From the NCBI RefSeq assembly GCF_000215955.2, contig NZ_AFNV02000007.1, positions 1 to 64,000 on the forward strand: DNA of 64,000 nucleotides, written 5' to 3'. Origin of the DNA: Salinisphaera shabanensis E1L3A (lineage in GTDB: Bacteria > Pseudomonadota > Gammaproteobacteria > Nevskiales > Salinisphaeraceae). This document shows, in pieces, positions 25,918 through 34,523 of this stretch; position 1 is the first letter of the stretch, and every line of letters starts with the position of its first letter. The notes under the pieces are model-generated. The model saw only the letters and a program-made list of their open reading frames with translations, searched no databases and was not told the origin of the DNA. The translations under genes and the position numbers were made by a program.

Positions 25918-28164
25918 ATGTTCGAAAAACTCATGCACTGGATGCAGGCCAACAACGTTTTGCCGCGTATTTCCGATACAGAGCGCCAGGCGTTGGAAGC
26001 CGGCGATGTGTGGATCGACGGCGAATTCTTTTCCGGGCATCCGGATTTCAAGCGCATGCTGGACGCCCGCTACGGCCGGCTCAGCGCCGAAGAACAGGCG
26101 TTCATGGACGGGCCGGTCAACGAGCTGCTCTCGCGGGCCGACTGCAATGAGATTGCCCTGAGCCGGCGCGTGCCGGACGACATCCTCGACTTCATGGCCG
26201 AACAGGGCTTTTTCGGGCTGATCATCCCCAAGGCGTACGGCGGCAAGGGTTTCTCGACGCTGGCGCGCTCGGCGGTCATGGCCAAGGTCACGCCGCACTC
26301 CGCGATTCTGTCGACCTATGTGGTCATTCCCAACACACTGGGCGCGGCTGAACTGCTGGTCGAGTACGGCACCGACGATCAGAAGGAGCATTATCTGCCG
26401 CGGCTCGCGCGCGGCGACTATCTGCCGTGTTTCGGGCTGACCGAACCCACCGCCGGTTCGGATGCCGCCTCGATCACGGCCGACGCCGAGGCATTTCGCG
26501 ACGACAACGGCGACGTATCGCTACGGCTGAATTTCGCCAAGCGCTATATCACCCTGGGGCCGGTCGCCAATCTCATATCGCTGGCCTGCCGGCTGCGTGA
26601 CCCGGACAACCTGCTGGGCAAGGGCGAAGCGCCGGGCATTACCGTGGTGCTCATCCATGCCGGCACGCCCGGCCTCAAGCAGGGCGATCGCCACGAGCCT
26701 ATCGGCGAAGCGTTCCCAAATGGCCCGCTGATTGGCGAGAACGTGGTGGTCAATGCCGACAATATTCTCGGTGGGCGCGACCAGGCAGGCGGGGGCTGGC
26801 GCATGCTCATGGAAAGCCTCGCGGGCGGGCGCATGGTGTCGTTGCCGGCTTCGGCGATTGGCGGCATGCGCACGATTGCTGCGGCCACCGGCGCGTACTC
26901 GATGGTACGCCAGCAGTTCGGTTTGGCGATTGGTCGTATGGAAGGTGTGGCAACGCCTATCGGCCGTCTCAACGCGTTGGCTTATATGACCGAGGGCACG
27001 CGTGTGCTCGGCTGTAGCGCGGTCGATGACGGCATCAACCCGCCCGTGGTGTCGGGCGTGCTCAAGGCCTATACCACCGAGCTGGCACGCCAGTGTGCGA
27101 CCGATGCCATGGATGTGTTTTCGGGCGCGGGCGTCATGCAGGGGCCGAAAAACATCATCGGCCGCGGTTATTGCAGCGCGCCGGTCGCAATCACGGTCGA
27201 AGGCGCCAACATCATGACGCGCACCCTCATGGTCTTCGGCCAGGGGGCGATTCGTTGTCATCCGCATGCGCTGGAAGTGGTGCGCGCCGTCGAAAACGAT
27301 GATTCAGCCGCATTTTCGAAGGGCATGCGCGGCTGGATCGGCCACTTTGTCGCCAACATGGGCCGTACGCTCGGTCACGGTCTGACTCGCGGCTTGTTCG
27401 TGCGCGTGCCGGATGTCGACAAGCACACCCGGCGCTACTACAAGAAACTCGGCTGGGCGGCATCGCGTTTTGCGCTGTTTACCGATCTGGCGCTGTTCTT
27501 CGTGGGCGGGAAGCTCAAGATGCGCGGCAATCTCACCGGCCGCTATGCGGATGCACTGGCGTGGATGCTCATGGGCTTTTCCACGCTCAAGCGCTTTGAG
27601 GCCGAAGGCCGCCAGGCGGAAGATCGTGTGCTCGTCGACTATGCGCTGCGGCTGAGTCTGGCCAAGGTGCAGGACGCGTTCGAAGGCATTTACGAAAACT
27701 TCGAAGGGCCACTCGGCAAACTGCTGCGCTGGGTCGCATTGCCCCTGCTGCGCGTGAATCGCCTGGCGCGTTTGCCGGACGATCGTATGGCCGTCGCCTG
27801 TGCGGCGGTTTCACAGCGCATGGATGCCCAGAGCGAACGACTCAATGCCGATATCTTCATGCCGGAGAACACCGACTCCGGCGTCGGACGTCTTTTCGAG
27901 GCCTTTCATCGTGTCAGCGAAGCCGCACCGCTGGTCGATCGCATCAAGGCGGCACAGAAGGACGGTCGTCTGCCGGCGGGCGATCCCGACAGCCTGACCG
28001 ACGCCGCACGAAAGGCCGGTGTGCTGAATGCCGATGAGGCCAACCAGGTCGCTGCGGCACGCCAGTCTCGCATGGCTGCGATCGATGTCGACGTGTTCAG
28101 CGAAAGCGAATTCTTCGACCGGGCCGTTCAGGCCACCCGAGACGATCGCCGGCATGCCGCTTGA
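25918..28164 (+). CDS. fadE: FadE-type acyl-CoA dehydrogenase
   Basis: FAD enzyme for the first beta-oxidation step. 748 residues, the large FadE form: central acyl-CoA dehydrogenase fold with CFGLTEPTAGSDAAS, VVNADNILGG and the catalytic Glu in ITVEGANIMTRTLMVFGQGAIRCHP, then the FadE-specific C-terminal DUF1974-like domain of about 270 residues. The N-terminal hydrophobic stretch of E. coli FadE (814 residues) is missing; here the protein opens with MFEKLMHWMQ. GGAG lies 7 bases before the ATG. It follows fadJ after 128 bases on the same strand. Confidence 0.92.
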   Translation: MFEKLMHWMQANNVLPRISDTERQALEAGDVWIDGEFFSGHPDFKRMLDARYGRLSAEEQAFMDGPVNELLSRADCNEIALSRRVPDDILDFMAEQGFFGLIIPKAYGGKGFSTLARSAVMAKVTPHSAILSTYVVIPNTLGAAELLVEYGTDDQKEHYLPRLARGDYLPCFGLTEPTAGSDAASITADAEAFRDDNGDVSLRLNFAKRYITLGPVANLISLACRLRDPDNLLGKGEAPGITVVLIHAGTPGLKQGDRHEPIGEAFPNGPLIGENVVVNADNILGGRDQAGGGWRMLMESLAGGRMVSLPASAIGGMRTIAAATGAYSMVRQQFGLAIGRMEGVATPIGRLNALAYMTEGTRVLGCSAVDDGINPPVVSGVLKAYTTELARQCATDAMDVFSGAGVMQGPKNIIGRGYCSAPVAITVEGANIMTRTLMVFGQGAIRCHPHALEVVRAVENDDSAAFSKGMRGWIGHFVANMGRTLGHGLTRGLFVRVPDVDKHTRRYYKKLGWAASRFALFTDLALFFVGGKLKMRGNLTGRYADALAWMLMGFSTLKRFEAEGRQAEDRVLVDYALRLSLAKVQDAFEGIYENFEGPLGKLLRWVALPLLRVNRLARLPDDRMAVACAAVSQRMDAQSERLNADIFMPENTDSGVGRLFEAFHRVSEAAPLVDRIKAAQKDGRLPAGDPDSLTDAARKAGVLNADEANQVAAARQSRMAAIDVDVFSESEFFDRAVQATRDDRRHAA

Positions 28165-28236
28165 GGTGATGCAAAAGCCGAGCGGCTGACTTGATCCCAT
28201 AGACAGAGCGCACCAGCCATGACGGAAGACGCTGAC

Positions 28237-29421
28237 ATGAGCCAATCGGGCAACTCGCTACTGGCCGGCGTACGGGTGCTCGATCTGACCCGGTTGCTGC
28301 CGGGGCCGCATGCCACGCAGTTGCTGGCACAACTCGGCGCCGAGGTCATCAAGATCGAAGAGCCGAACGGCGGCGACTATGCGCGCACGCTCTCGCCGGC
28401 GTTGTTCGAGCAGGTCAACCGCGGCAAGGCATCGGTCACGCTGGATTTGCGCGACCCGGGCGACGTGGCAGCGTTCAAGCGCCTGGTGGCCGATGCGGAC
28501 GTGGTGATCGAGTCGTTTCGGCCCGGCGTGATGGAGCGGCTCGGCTGTGGTTATGAAACATTGCGCGCGCTTAATCCCAAACTCGTTTATGCCGCGCTGA
28601 CCGGTTATGGCCAGACGGGACCATTAGCGCAGGCGGCCGGGCATGATCTGAATTATCTGTCGTTGTCGGGCGTGCTCGATCAGGTCGGCAACGCGGGTGC
28701 GGCGCCGGCGATATCGAATGTCCAGATCGCCGATCTGGCGGGTGGGGCGCTGACCTGCGCGGTGGGCGTGCTATCGGCGGTCATTGGGGCACGCGCCAGC
28801 GGCCAGGGCAGCTTTGTTGATGCCGCCATGCTCGATGGTTCGCTCGCGTTGCAATCGGTGGCGATGGCTACGCGCCAGCAGTTCGGGCAGACGCAACCGC
28901 GCGGGGCCGATACGCTCACCGGCGCGTTGCCCAACTACCGCGTCTATAAGTGCCGCGACGGGCGTTACCTGGCGGTCGGGGCGCTTGAGCCGAAGTTCTT
29001 CGCACGGTTGCTTGAACGATTGTCCCCGGTCGGCAGCCCAAAATCCCGGTCGCCGAAACCGCCCGGTTCAAGCAAGCCCAAAACCGCGCGCGCCAATAAG
29101 ACGTCGGGATGGGCCGATCGCATCAATGCCGCCTTGGCCGATCCCCGTCGCGCACGCTATCTGACGCGGCCGGTTCACTGGGGCCTGGCAGCCCTGTTTC
29201 GCACGCGCAGTCGCGATTCATGGGTGGCGCTGCTAGCCGATGCGGATGCCTGTACCACACCGGTGCTGACGCTCGAAGAAGCACTCGCGCATCCCCAGGT
29301 GCAGGCACGCGCGATGCAGCAGGGCGAAGCGCTGGGGTGCCCGTTGCGTTTCGACGACGCGCCCCGCGAGGCGCTTTCGCCCAGTCCGACGCTTGGCGCG
29401 GATAACGAGCGATTGCTCTAG
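28237..29421 (+). CDS. CaiB/BaiF family CoA enzyme, probable alpha-methylacyl-CoA racemase
   Basis: 394-residue type III CoA-transferase-fold protein. The racemase residues are present: His136-Asp137 in AGHDLNYLSLSG, Asp166 in QIADLAGG and Glu251 in VGALEPKFF. This His/Asp/Glu set points to alpha-methylacyl-CoA racemase, which epimerises 2-methyl-branched acyl-CoAs so that acyl-CoA dehydrogenase can act. Between about residues 264 and 310 lies a Ser/Pro/Lys-rich insertion. I prefer ATG 28237 because GGAAG lies upstream; ATG 28219 would add six residues. It follows fadE and probably belongs to the same transcript. Confidence 0.82.
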   Translation: MSQSGNSLLAGVRVLDLTRLLPGPHATQLLAQLGAEVIKIEEPNGGDYARTLSPALFEQVNRGKASVTLDLRDPGDVAAFKRLVADADVVIESFRPGVMERLGCGYETLRALNPKLVYAALTGYGQTGPLAQAAGHDLNYLSLSGVLDQVGNAGAAPAISNVQIADLAGGALTCAVGVLSAVIGARASGQGSFVDAAMLDGSLALQSVAMATRQQFGQTQPRGADTLTGALPNYRVYKCRDGRYLAVGALEPKFFARLLERLSPVGSPKSRSPKPPGSSKPKTARANKTSGWADRINAALADPRRARYLTRPVHWGLAALFRTRSRDSWVALLADADACTTPVLTLEEALAHPQVQARAMQQGEALGCPLRFDDAPREALSPSPTLGADNERLL

Positions 29422-29530
29422 GCGCAACTGACATCGGGGGCGTGAAAGCGGTGTATAGCGAGCGCCTGGTTTGGGTTGCCCGGACACAGTGGATAAACTG
29501 CCAACCAGCATTTACAAACAAGGATCGCTC

Positions 29531-30094
29531 ATGTCGCTTACTGACTCGACGATGATGCCGCTGGGCAAGAAGGCGCCCGATTTTTCGCTGCCGGATACGG
29601 TTTCCGGCCAGACGGTTTCGTTTAACGACGTCGCCGGCGAGCAAGGCACAGTGGTGATGTTCATCTGTAATCATTGCCCGTACGTGCTGCATATCATTGA
29701 TGAGATCGTGGCGGTGGCCAACCACTACCAGCCGCAAGGCATTGGCTTCGTCGCCATCTCGTCAAACGATATCGCCGAGCGCCCGGAAGATGGCCCCGAG
29801 CAGATGCAGGTGTTTGCCGAGAGCCGCGAGTTCGCGTTCCCGTATCTCTATGATGAAAGCCAAGGCGTAGCCAAGGCCTACGATGCGGTTTGCACGCCCG
29901 ATTTCTTCGTATTCGATAGCGATGGCAAATGTGCCTATCGCGGCCAGTTCGACGAGTCGCGTCCGAAAAACGGCGTGGCCATCACCGGTGCTGAACTGCG
30001 CGCCTCGCTTGATGCGCTGCTCGAAGGCGACATGATTCCTGAAGACGTTCAGGTGCCCAGCCAGGGCTGCAGCATCAAATGGAAAGCCGCCTGA
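29531..30094 (+). CDS. Thioredoxin-fold protein with CxxC (AhpC/TSA-like)
   Basis: 187-residue cytoplasmic protein: GKKAPDFSLPDTVSG start, then the active motif C46-N-H-C49-P in MFICNHCPYV, and a cis-Pro region CTPDFFVFDSDGK. This CNHC subfamily of redoxin-like proteins is widespread but without a firm substrate. The ATG at 29531 has AAGGA 7 bases upstream. It stands alone after the beta-oxidation genes and is closed by a strong terminator. Confidence 0.82.
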   Translation: MSLTDSTMMPLGKKAPDFSLPDTVSGQTVSFNDVAGEQGTVVMFICNHCPYVLHIIDEIVAVANHYQPQGIGFVAISSNDIAERPEDGPEQMQVFAESREFAFPYLYDESQGVAKAYDAVCTPDFFVFDSDGKCAYRGQFDESRPKNGVAITGAELRASLDALLEGDMIPEDVQVPSQGCSIKWKAA

Positions 30095-30156
30095 TTCGAT
30101 AGCGGCTTGGCCATGAATCGATCGAGCCCTTGGCCCGTTCGATTGGCAGTTGAAAG

Positions 30157-30190
30157 AACGCCGGTTCGCATAGCGACCGGCGTTTTTTTT
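30157..30190 (+). terminator. Rho-independent terminator after the thioredoxin-like gene
   Basis: Perfect 9-bp stem AACGCCGGT/ACCGGCGTT with a 10-base loop followed by eight T residues (30183-30190). It ends the fad-side transcription unit before the aldehyde dehydrogenase. Confidence 0.9.
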
Positions 30191-30305
30191 GCGCGCGGTA
30201 TTGGCAAGACGCGTTTGCCCGCCCATGCACGGCCACCATGAGCGACAACAACGGTTTACTCGGTATATGGTTTGCGGCGTTCGATAATGAAAAAGAGGAG
30301 TACTG

Positions 30306-31757
30306 ATGTCTGATAACGAGAAGGCCTATCCCACCGTATCGCTGCTGATCAACGGCGAGTGGCGTGCGGCCGCGGGCGGCGAAACGCTGCCCGTGATCAA
30401 CCCGGCTACCGGCGAGGTCATCGGCGAACACGCGCATGCGCGACAGGCCGATCTGGATGCAGCGCTTGAAGCCGCGGACGCCGGCTTCAAACACTGGCGT
30501 ACGGTGCCCGCGGTCAAGCGCGCGGCCATACTCAACAAAGCGGCCAATCTGCTGCGCGAGCGCGCTGACGATATCGCCCGCCTGATGACTATCGAGCAGG
30601 GCAAGCCGCTGGGCGAAGCGCGCGGCGAAACCCTCGGTGCGGCAGGCACGCTCGACTGGTTCGCCGAAGAAGCCAAGCGTATTTACGGCCGGGTGATTCC
30701 GGCACGGGCCGATAATGTGCAGCAGATTGCAGCCAAGCATCCGGTCGGCCCGGTAGCTGCCTTCACGCCGTGGAATTTCCCGCTGAATCAGGCTGTGCGC
30801 AAGGTGTCCATCGCGCTGGCCGCGGGTTGTTCGATCATTCTGAAGGGCCCGGAAGACACACCGGCTTCGGTGGCCGAGTTACTGCGGTGCTATGTGGATG
30901 CCGGCGTACCCGCGGGCGTGGTCAATCTGGTCTATGGTGTGCCGTCGGAAATCTCGGAATACCTGATTCCGCATCCGGTCATCCGCAAGATCTCGTTTAC
31001 CGGTTCGACCGCCGTGGGCAAGCAGCTGGCCGCACTGGCTGGCGCGCATATGAAACGCAACACCATGGAGCTGGGTGGCCACGCGCCGACGCTCGTGTTC
31101 GACGATGCCGACATGAAAACCGCGGTGAAGATGTCGAGCATCGGCAAGTTCATGAACGCAGGCCAGGTGTGTATCTCGCCGACGCGTTTTCTGGTTCAGG
31201 AGGGCGCCTATGAACAGTTTGTCGAGCAGTTCGTGGCCGCGGCCAAGGCGATCAAGATCGGCAACGGTCTGGAAGAAGATACCCGCATGGGTCCGCTGGT
31301 ACACGACCGGCGTCCGACGGCCGTGGGCGATATGATCGACGATGCCAAGCAGCGCGGCGCCGAAGTCCATCTCGGCGGCAAGACGGCGGACCGGCCGGGG
31401 TACTTCTTCGAGCCGACGGTGCTGAGTGGGCTCACCCATGACATGAAGATCATGAACGAAGAGCCGTTCGGGCCGGTCGCGGTCATCAATACCTTCAAGG
31501 ACACCGACGAGGCGATTGCCGAGGCCAACCGGTTGCCTTACGGCCTGGCGGCTTATGCCTTCACCTCATCCATGAAGACAGCGCATCGGATCGGTCAGGA
31601 AATCGAGGCCGGTATGATCTCGATCAACCATCTGGGCCTGGCCTTGCCGGAAACACCGTTCGGCGGCGTGAAGGATTCCGGCTACGGCTCGGAAGGCGGC
31701 AGCGAAGCGATCGAGTCTTATCTGGAAACGCGTTTCGTGACCACGGCCGCGATCTGA
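30306..31757 (+). CDS. NAD(P)-dependent aldehyde dehydrogenase (GabD/succinate-semialdehyde type)
   Basis: 483-residue aldehyde dehydrogenase. Catalytic Cys289 in NAGQVCISPTRF and general base Glu255 in MELGGHAPTLVF are intact; cofactor motif FTGSTAVGKQ and PWNFPLNQ are present. Sequence style and length match the succinate-semialdehyde dehydrogenase group, but other aldehydes, such as those from lipid or ketone breakdown nearby, are equally possible. A strong GAGGAG precedes the ATG. It is flanked on both sides by terminators, so it is a single-gene transcript. Confidence 0.88.
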   Translation: MSDNEKAYPTVSLLINGEWRAAAGGETLPVINPATGEVIGEHAHARQADLDAALEAADAGFKHWRTVPAVKRAAILNKAANLLRERADDIARLMTIEQGKPLGEARGETLGAAGTLDWFAEEAKRIYGRVIPARADNVQQIAAKHPVGPVAAFTPWNFPLNQAVRKVSIALAAGCSIILKGPEDTPASVAELLRCYVDAGVPAGVVNLVYGVPSEISEYLIPHPVIRKISFTGSTAVGKQLAALAGAHMKRNTMELGGHAPTLVFDDADMKTAVKMSSIGKFMNAGQVCISPTRFLVQEGAYEQFVEQFVAAAKAIKIGNGLEEDTRMGPLVHDRRPTAVGDMIDDAKQRGAEVHLGGKTADRPGYFFEPTVLSGLTHDMKIMNEEPFGPVAVINTFKDTDEAIAEANRLPYGLAAYAFTSSMKTAHRIGQEIEAGMISINHLGLALPETPFGGVKDSGYGSEGGSEAIESYLETRFVTTAAI

Positions 31758-31780
31758 TCGCAGCCGGCGTTCGCGCACGA

Positions 31781-31815
31781 AAAAGGCCGCACAAGATGGT
31801 TGTGCGGCCTTTTTT
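31781..31815. terminator. Bidirectional terminator between aldehyde dehydrogenase and SDR
   Basis: Perfect 14-bp stem from AAAAGGCCGCACAA (31781-31794) and its complement (31800-31813) around a 5-base loop, giving a U run on either strand. It serves both convergent genes. Confidence 0.92.
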
Positions 31816-31830
31816 ATCCCCCGGCTTTGT

Positions 31831-32643
31831 TCAGCTGGGCAGCAGCCGGCCCATTACCCGCCAGTAGTTGACCGGTACCAGCCGTGAGATTGCCGAGATA
31901 ACCTGGGCATCAACGCCGATCAGGCATCGGCCCTTGCGTTTGCCCAGGTCGCTCAAAATCTTGCTTGCAGCCTGATCGGGCGTCGTGCGCGCCATCTTGT
32001 TGACGAAATCCCCGGCGGCCTTGCCCTGGTCGTTGCCGCCGTCCGGGCCCACATAAAAACGGGCGGAATGGGCAATGCCCGTCTTGATGCCGCCCGGATG
32101 TACGCACATCACGTGCAGGTCGCTATCCGCGGTTTCGTGACGAAGCGCCTCGGTAAACCCGCGCACGGCGAACTTGGTTGCGTTGTATGTGCCCTGGGTG
32201 GGCACGCTGATCAGGCCGAATACGCTCGACACGTTCACCAGCGCGCTACCACTGTGCTTCTTGAGTTCGGGCAAAAAGGCCTTGGTGCCGTGCACCACGC
32301 CCCAGAAGTTGATCCCCATGATCCATTCGAAATCGTCGTAAGTCGTGTCTTCGATGGTTTGCGAATGGGCGACGCCTGCGTTGTTGACGACCAGATCCAC
32401 CTGGCCGTATTCGGCAACGACCTCGTCGCGAAACGTCTCGACCGCCGCACGATCGGACACGTCCACAACGCCGGTTAGCACCTTCGCATTCGCGCATTCG
32501 CTGCGGGTTTGTTCCAGGCCGGCCGTATCGACGTCGCACAGGGCGAGTCTTGCGCCACGCTTCGCACAGAGTTTGGCCAAGCTGCGCCCGATTCCGGAAC
32601 CTGCGCCGGTGATGACGACGACCTTGTTGTTCAAATCCTTCAT
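31831..32643 (-). CDS. Short-chain dehydrogenase/reductase (SDR)
   Basis: 270-residue classical SDR: VVVITGAGSGIGRS, NNAGVAHS, Ser in NVSSVFGLIS and YNATK. The C-terminal part (GGIKTGIAHSARF...DLGKRKGRCLIGVDAQVI) resembles SDRs found near monooxygenases. ATG 32643 has AGGA upstream; the open frame continues past the operators to 32799, which I reject. It is divergent from a TetR gene, and the shared spacer holds two matching palindromes, so it is the likely target of that regulator. Confidence 0.9.
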   Translation of the reverse strand: MKDLNNKVVVITGAGSGIGRSLAKLCAKRGARLALCDVDTAGLEQTRSECANAKVLTGVVDVSDRAAVETFRDEVVAEYGQVDLVVNNAGVAHSQTIEDTTYDDFEWIMGINFWGVVHGTKAFLPELKKHSGSALVNVSSVFGLISVPTQGTYNATKFAVRGFTEALRHETADSDLHVMCVHPGGIKTGIAHSARFYVGPDGGNDQGKAAGDFVNKMARTTPDQAASKILSDLGKRKGRCLIGVDAQVISAISRLVPVNYWRVMGRLLPS

Positions 32644-32752
32644 GCGGTTTCCTTTGCGTAGCGGCCGGTGACGGTCTTTTCCCGCCTCTCCAAGTAGCGT
32701 GCCGCGATCGATCTCGGGGCGGCTGGGGCGCACTGTCGTGTTGCCAGCAGAA

Positions 32753-32799
32753 CTGACAATATGTAATGTCAGATTACGTTTGACAATAAATAATGTCAA
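32753..32799. promoter_or_regulatory. Twin palindromic operators between SDR and tetR
   Basis: Two copies of a 20-bp inverted repeat, CTGACA-N8-TGTCAG at 32753-32772 and TTGACA-N8-TGTCAA at 32780-32799. Their shared 18-base cores differ at two positions. The centres are 27 bp apart and the second copy ends 9 bases before the tetR start, so binding would block tetR and probably the SDR promoter. Confidence 0.75.
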
Positions 32800-32808
32800 T
32801 ATGCACAG

Positions 32809-33480
32809 ATGAGCGACGAATCTTCTTCATCCCGCGCCAGCCCTAACGGGCGGGCGTATGGCGGTCGCAGTCTCGACGAACGCCGTAGCAAACGACGCGC
32901 GCAACTCATCGATGCGGGCATCGCGGTCTATGGCCGCGAGGGTTTTCGCGGCGCGACGGTCAAGTCGCTTTGTCGCGAGGCCGGGCTGACCGAACGCTAC
33001 TTCTATGAGTCGTTTAGAAACAGCGAAGCGCTTTTCGCCGAGGTCTATCGAACGCTCGTGCAACGGCTCGAAGAAGAAGTCGTCGCGGCAATCGATAGCG
33101 CGCCGAGCGACGCGGACGCCACCGCCCGCGCCGGGCTGCGGGTTTTTTTCGAAACCATGTATCACCAGCCGGGTACCGCCCGAATACTCTTGATCGAGAT
33201 TTTCGGCATCAGTGGCGAGATCGATCGGCTCTACCGCGAAACCACACAGAATTTCACGCGGACGCTGCAGACACTGGTGAGCAACATCTTCGTGCTCGGT
33301 CAAGACAGCGGTACCGATGCCGGGGTCCTGTCGACCGGCCTTGTGGGCTCGACGATTCATATCGCGATGTACTGGACGCTCAATCGTTATCGCGAGCCGC
33401 TCGATGTCGTCGTGGAATCCAGCCTCGCGTTGTATGTGGCCATGGCGAGGCAAGCGCAGCAGGGCGCCGAAAACGTTTGA
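32809..33480 (+). CDS. TetR family transcriptional regulator
   Basis: 223-residue regulator: a basic Ser/Arg-rich lead, then helix-turn-helix DAGIAVYGREGFRGATVKSLCREAGLTERYFYESFRNSEALF, and a helical ligand-binding domain with AGLRVFFETMYHQPGTARILLIEIFG. The start lies 9 bases after the second operator, consistent with autorepression. The divergent SDR is the natural target. The ligand is unknown. Confidence 0.9.
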   Translation: MSDESSSSRASPNGRAYGGRSLDERRSKRRAQLIDAGIAVYGREGFRGATVKSLCREAGLTERYFYESFRNSEALFAEVYRTLVQRLEEEVVAAIDSAPSDADATARAGLRVFFETMYHQPGTARILLIEIFGISGEIDRLYRETTQNFTRTLQTLVSNIFVLGQDSGTDAGVLSTGLVGSTIHIAMYWTLNRYREPLDVVVESSLALYVAMARQAQQGAENV

Positions 33481-33489
33481 CTGGCAGAT

Positions 33490-33520
33490 AAAAAAACGGC
33501 GCGGTCGTGACCGCGCCGTT
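33490..33520 (-). terminator. Terminator for the minus-strand diiron/hydrolase operon
   Basis: 12-bp stem AACGGCGCGGTC/GACCGCGCCGTT (33495-33506 with 33509-33520), with a U tract on the minus-strand side. It stands 23 bases after the stop of the last gene of the operon, between it and the convergent tetR. Confidence 0.85.
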
Positions 33521-33543
33521 GTACGTCATCGACTGTTTCGTAA

Positions 33544-34464
33544 TCAGTGATGTGTCGCGTAGGCTGCCTCCGCGTCGTCGACCAGTTCGTCGAGCTCGGC
33601 CAGCAGATCGGCGTTGTTCTGCTGCCACGGGTGGAAGCTGTACTGAAAATAGCTTAGCCATTCCGGGATCATGCGCCGAATGAAGCCGGGCTTGCCCAGG
33701 GTGAAGTTGAGCAACTTCAAGTGGCCTTTCCAGCCCTGCTTGCGGCAGTTTTCGTCGGCCCGGCTCATCTGCCAGTAGAAGCTGAGCAAAATCGGCCAGA
33801 AGAGGGTGGTGGCGAGCGTCATCGCGAATGTGCGTTCTGCCCAGTTGCGCGGACCACGACCGATGCATTTTTCGTAAACGTCATACGCCACGGCCTTGTG
33901 CTCAACTTCCTCGAGCGCGTGCCAGCGCCACATGCGTTCGAAATCTTCCTGCGAGCCCTGCATCATTTCCGGATAGCGTAGAAGCATGTCGCCCATCAAC
34001 GCAGTGTAGTGCTCAAGCGCGATGGTCGCCGCCAGCGGTAGCGATTTCGGCGTGTTCTGCTTGATCCAGTCGAGCAGGTTCCAGGTGAACTGATCGAGCT
34101 TGTGCGCGGGCAGGCCGGCTTGTTCCATCAGTTCGTTGTATTCGATGTGCTCGCGTGAGTGCATCGCTTCCTGGCCGATGAAGGCCGTTGCTGCCTTCTT
34201 GAGATCCGGGTCCGGAATCTCGTCGCGATAGCTGCGTATCGCATCGATGAACATACGCTCGCCGGCCGGGAACAGCAGGCTCAACGCGTTCATGAACTGG
34301 GTCACGTTCGGGCCTTCCTTGTGCCAGTCGTTGATGCGGTCGCCAGGCGGCAGGAAATGCAGGTCGCGACGCTCGGGCATGACCGCGACGTTCTCGCTAT
34401 GCGGGAACTCGCGTTCTGCAGCACTCGGTTTGTTCTTTACGACATCAGATGCGTTCTTGCTCAT
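33544..34464 (-). CDS. COG3687-type 'metal-dependent hydrolase', likely diiron protein (copy 1)
   Basis: 306-residue cytoplasmic protein of the family annotated as predicted metal-dependent hydrolase (PF10118). The family role is not established. I see a complete diiron ligand order: E69, E99-x-x-H102 (QEAMH), E151 and E186-x-x-H189 (EVEH), so a ferritin-like diiron fold is likely. It is closely similar to the gene just upstream (long identical stretches such as MPERRDLHFLPPGDRI and EEVEHKAVAYDVYEKC), which shows tandem duplication. GGAGG precedes ATG 34464; the upstream extension to 34500 is rejected. Last gene of the operon. Confidence 0.82.
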   Translation of the reverse strand: MSKNASDVVKNKPSAAEREFPHSENVAVMPERRDLHFLPPGDRINDWHKEGPNVTQFMNALSLLFPAGERMFIDAIRSYRDEIPDPDLKKAATAFIGQEAMHSREHIEYNELMEQAGLPAHKLDQFTWNLLDWIKQNTPKSLPLAATIALEHYTALMGDMLLRYPEMMQGSQEDFERMWRWHALEEVEHKAVAYDVYEKCIGRGPRNWAERTFAMTLATTLFWPILLSFYWQMSRADENCRKQGWKGHLKLLNFTLGKPGFIRRMIPEWLSYFQYSFHPWQQNNADLLAELDELVDDAEAAYATHH

Positions 34465-34523
34465 GGTGTCCTCCGTGATCGGGGTCGGTATGCCGTGCAA
34501 AACGGCGTATTCAAAGCAATCGA

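Noticed and set aside
29484-29492. Additional DnaA box on the minus strand (AGTGGATAA)
   Set aside because: One mismatch and isolated within an intergenic stretch; not part of a cluster.
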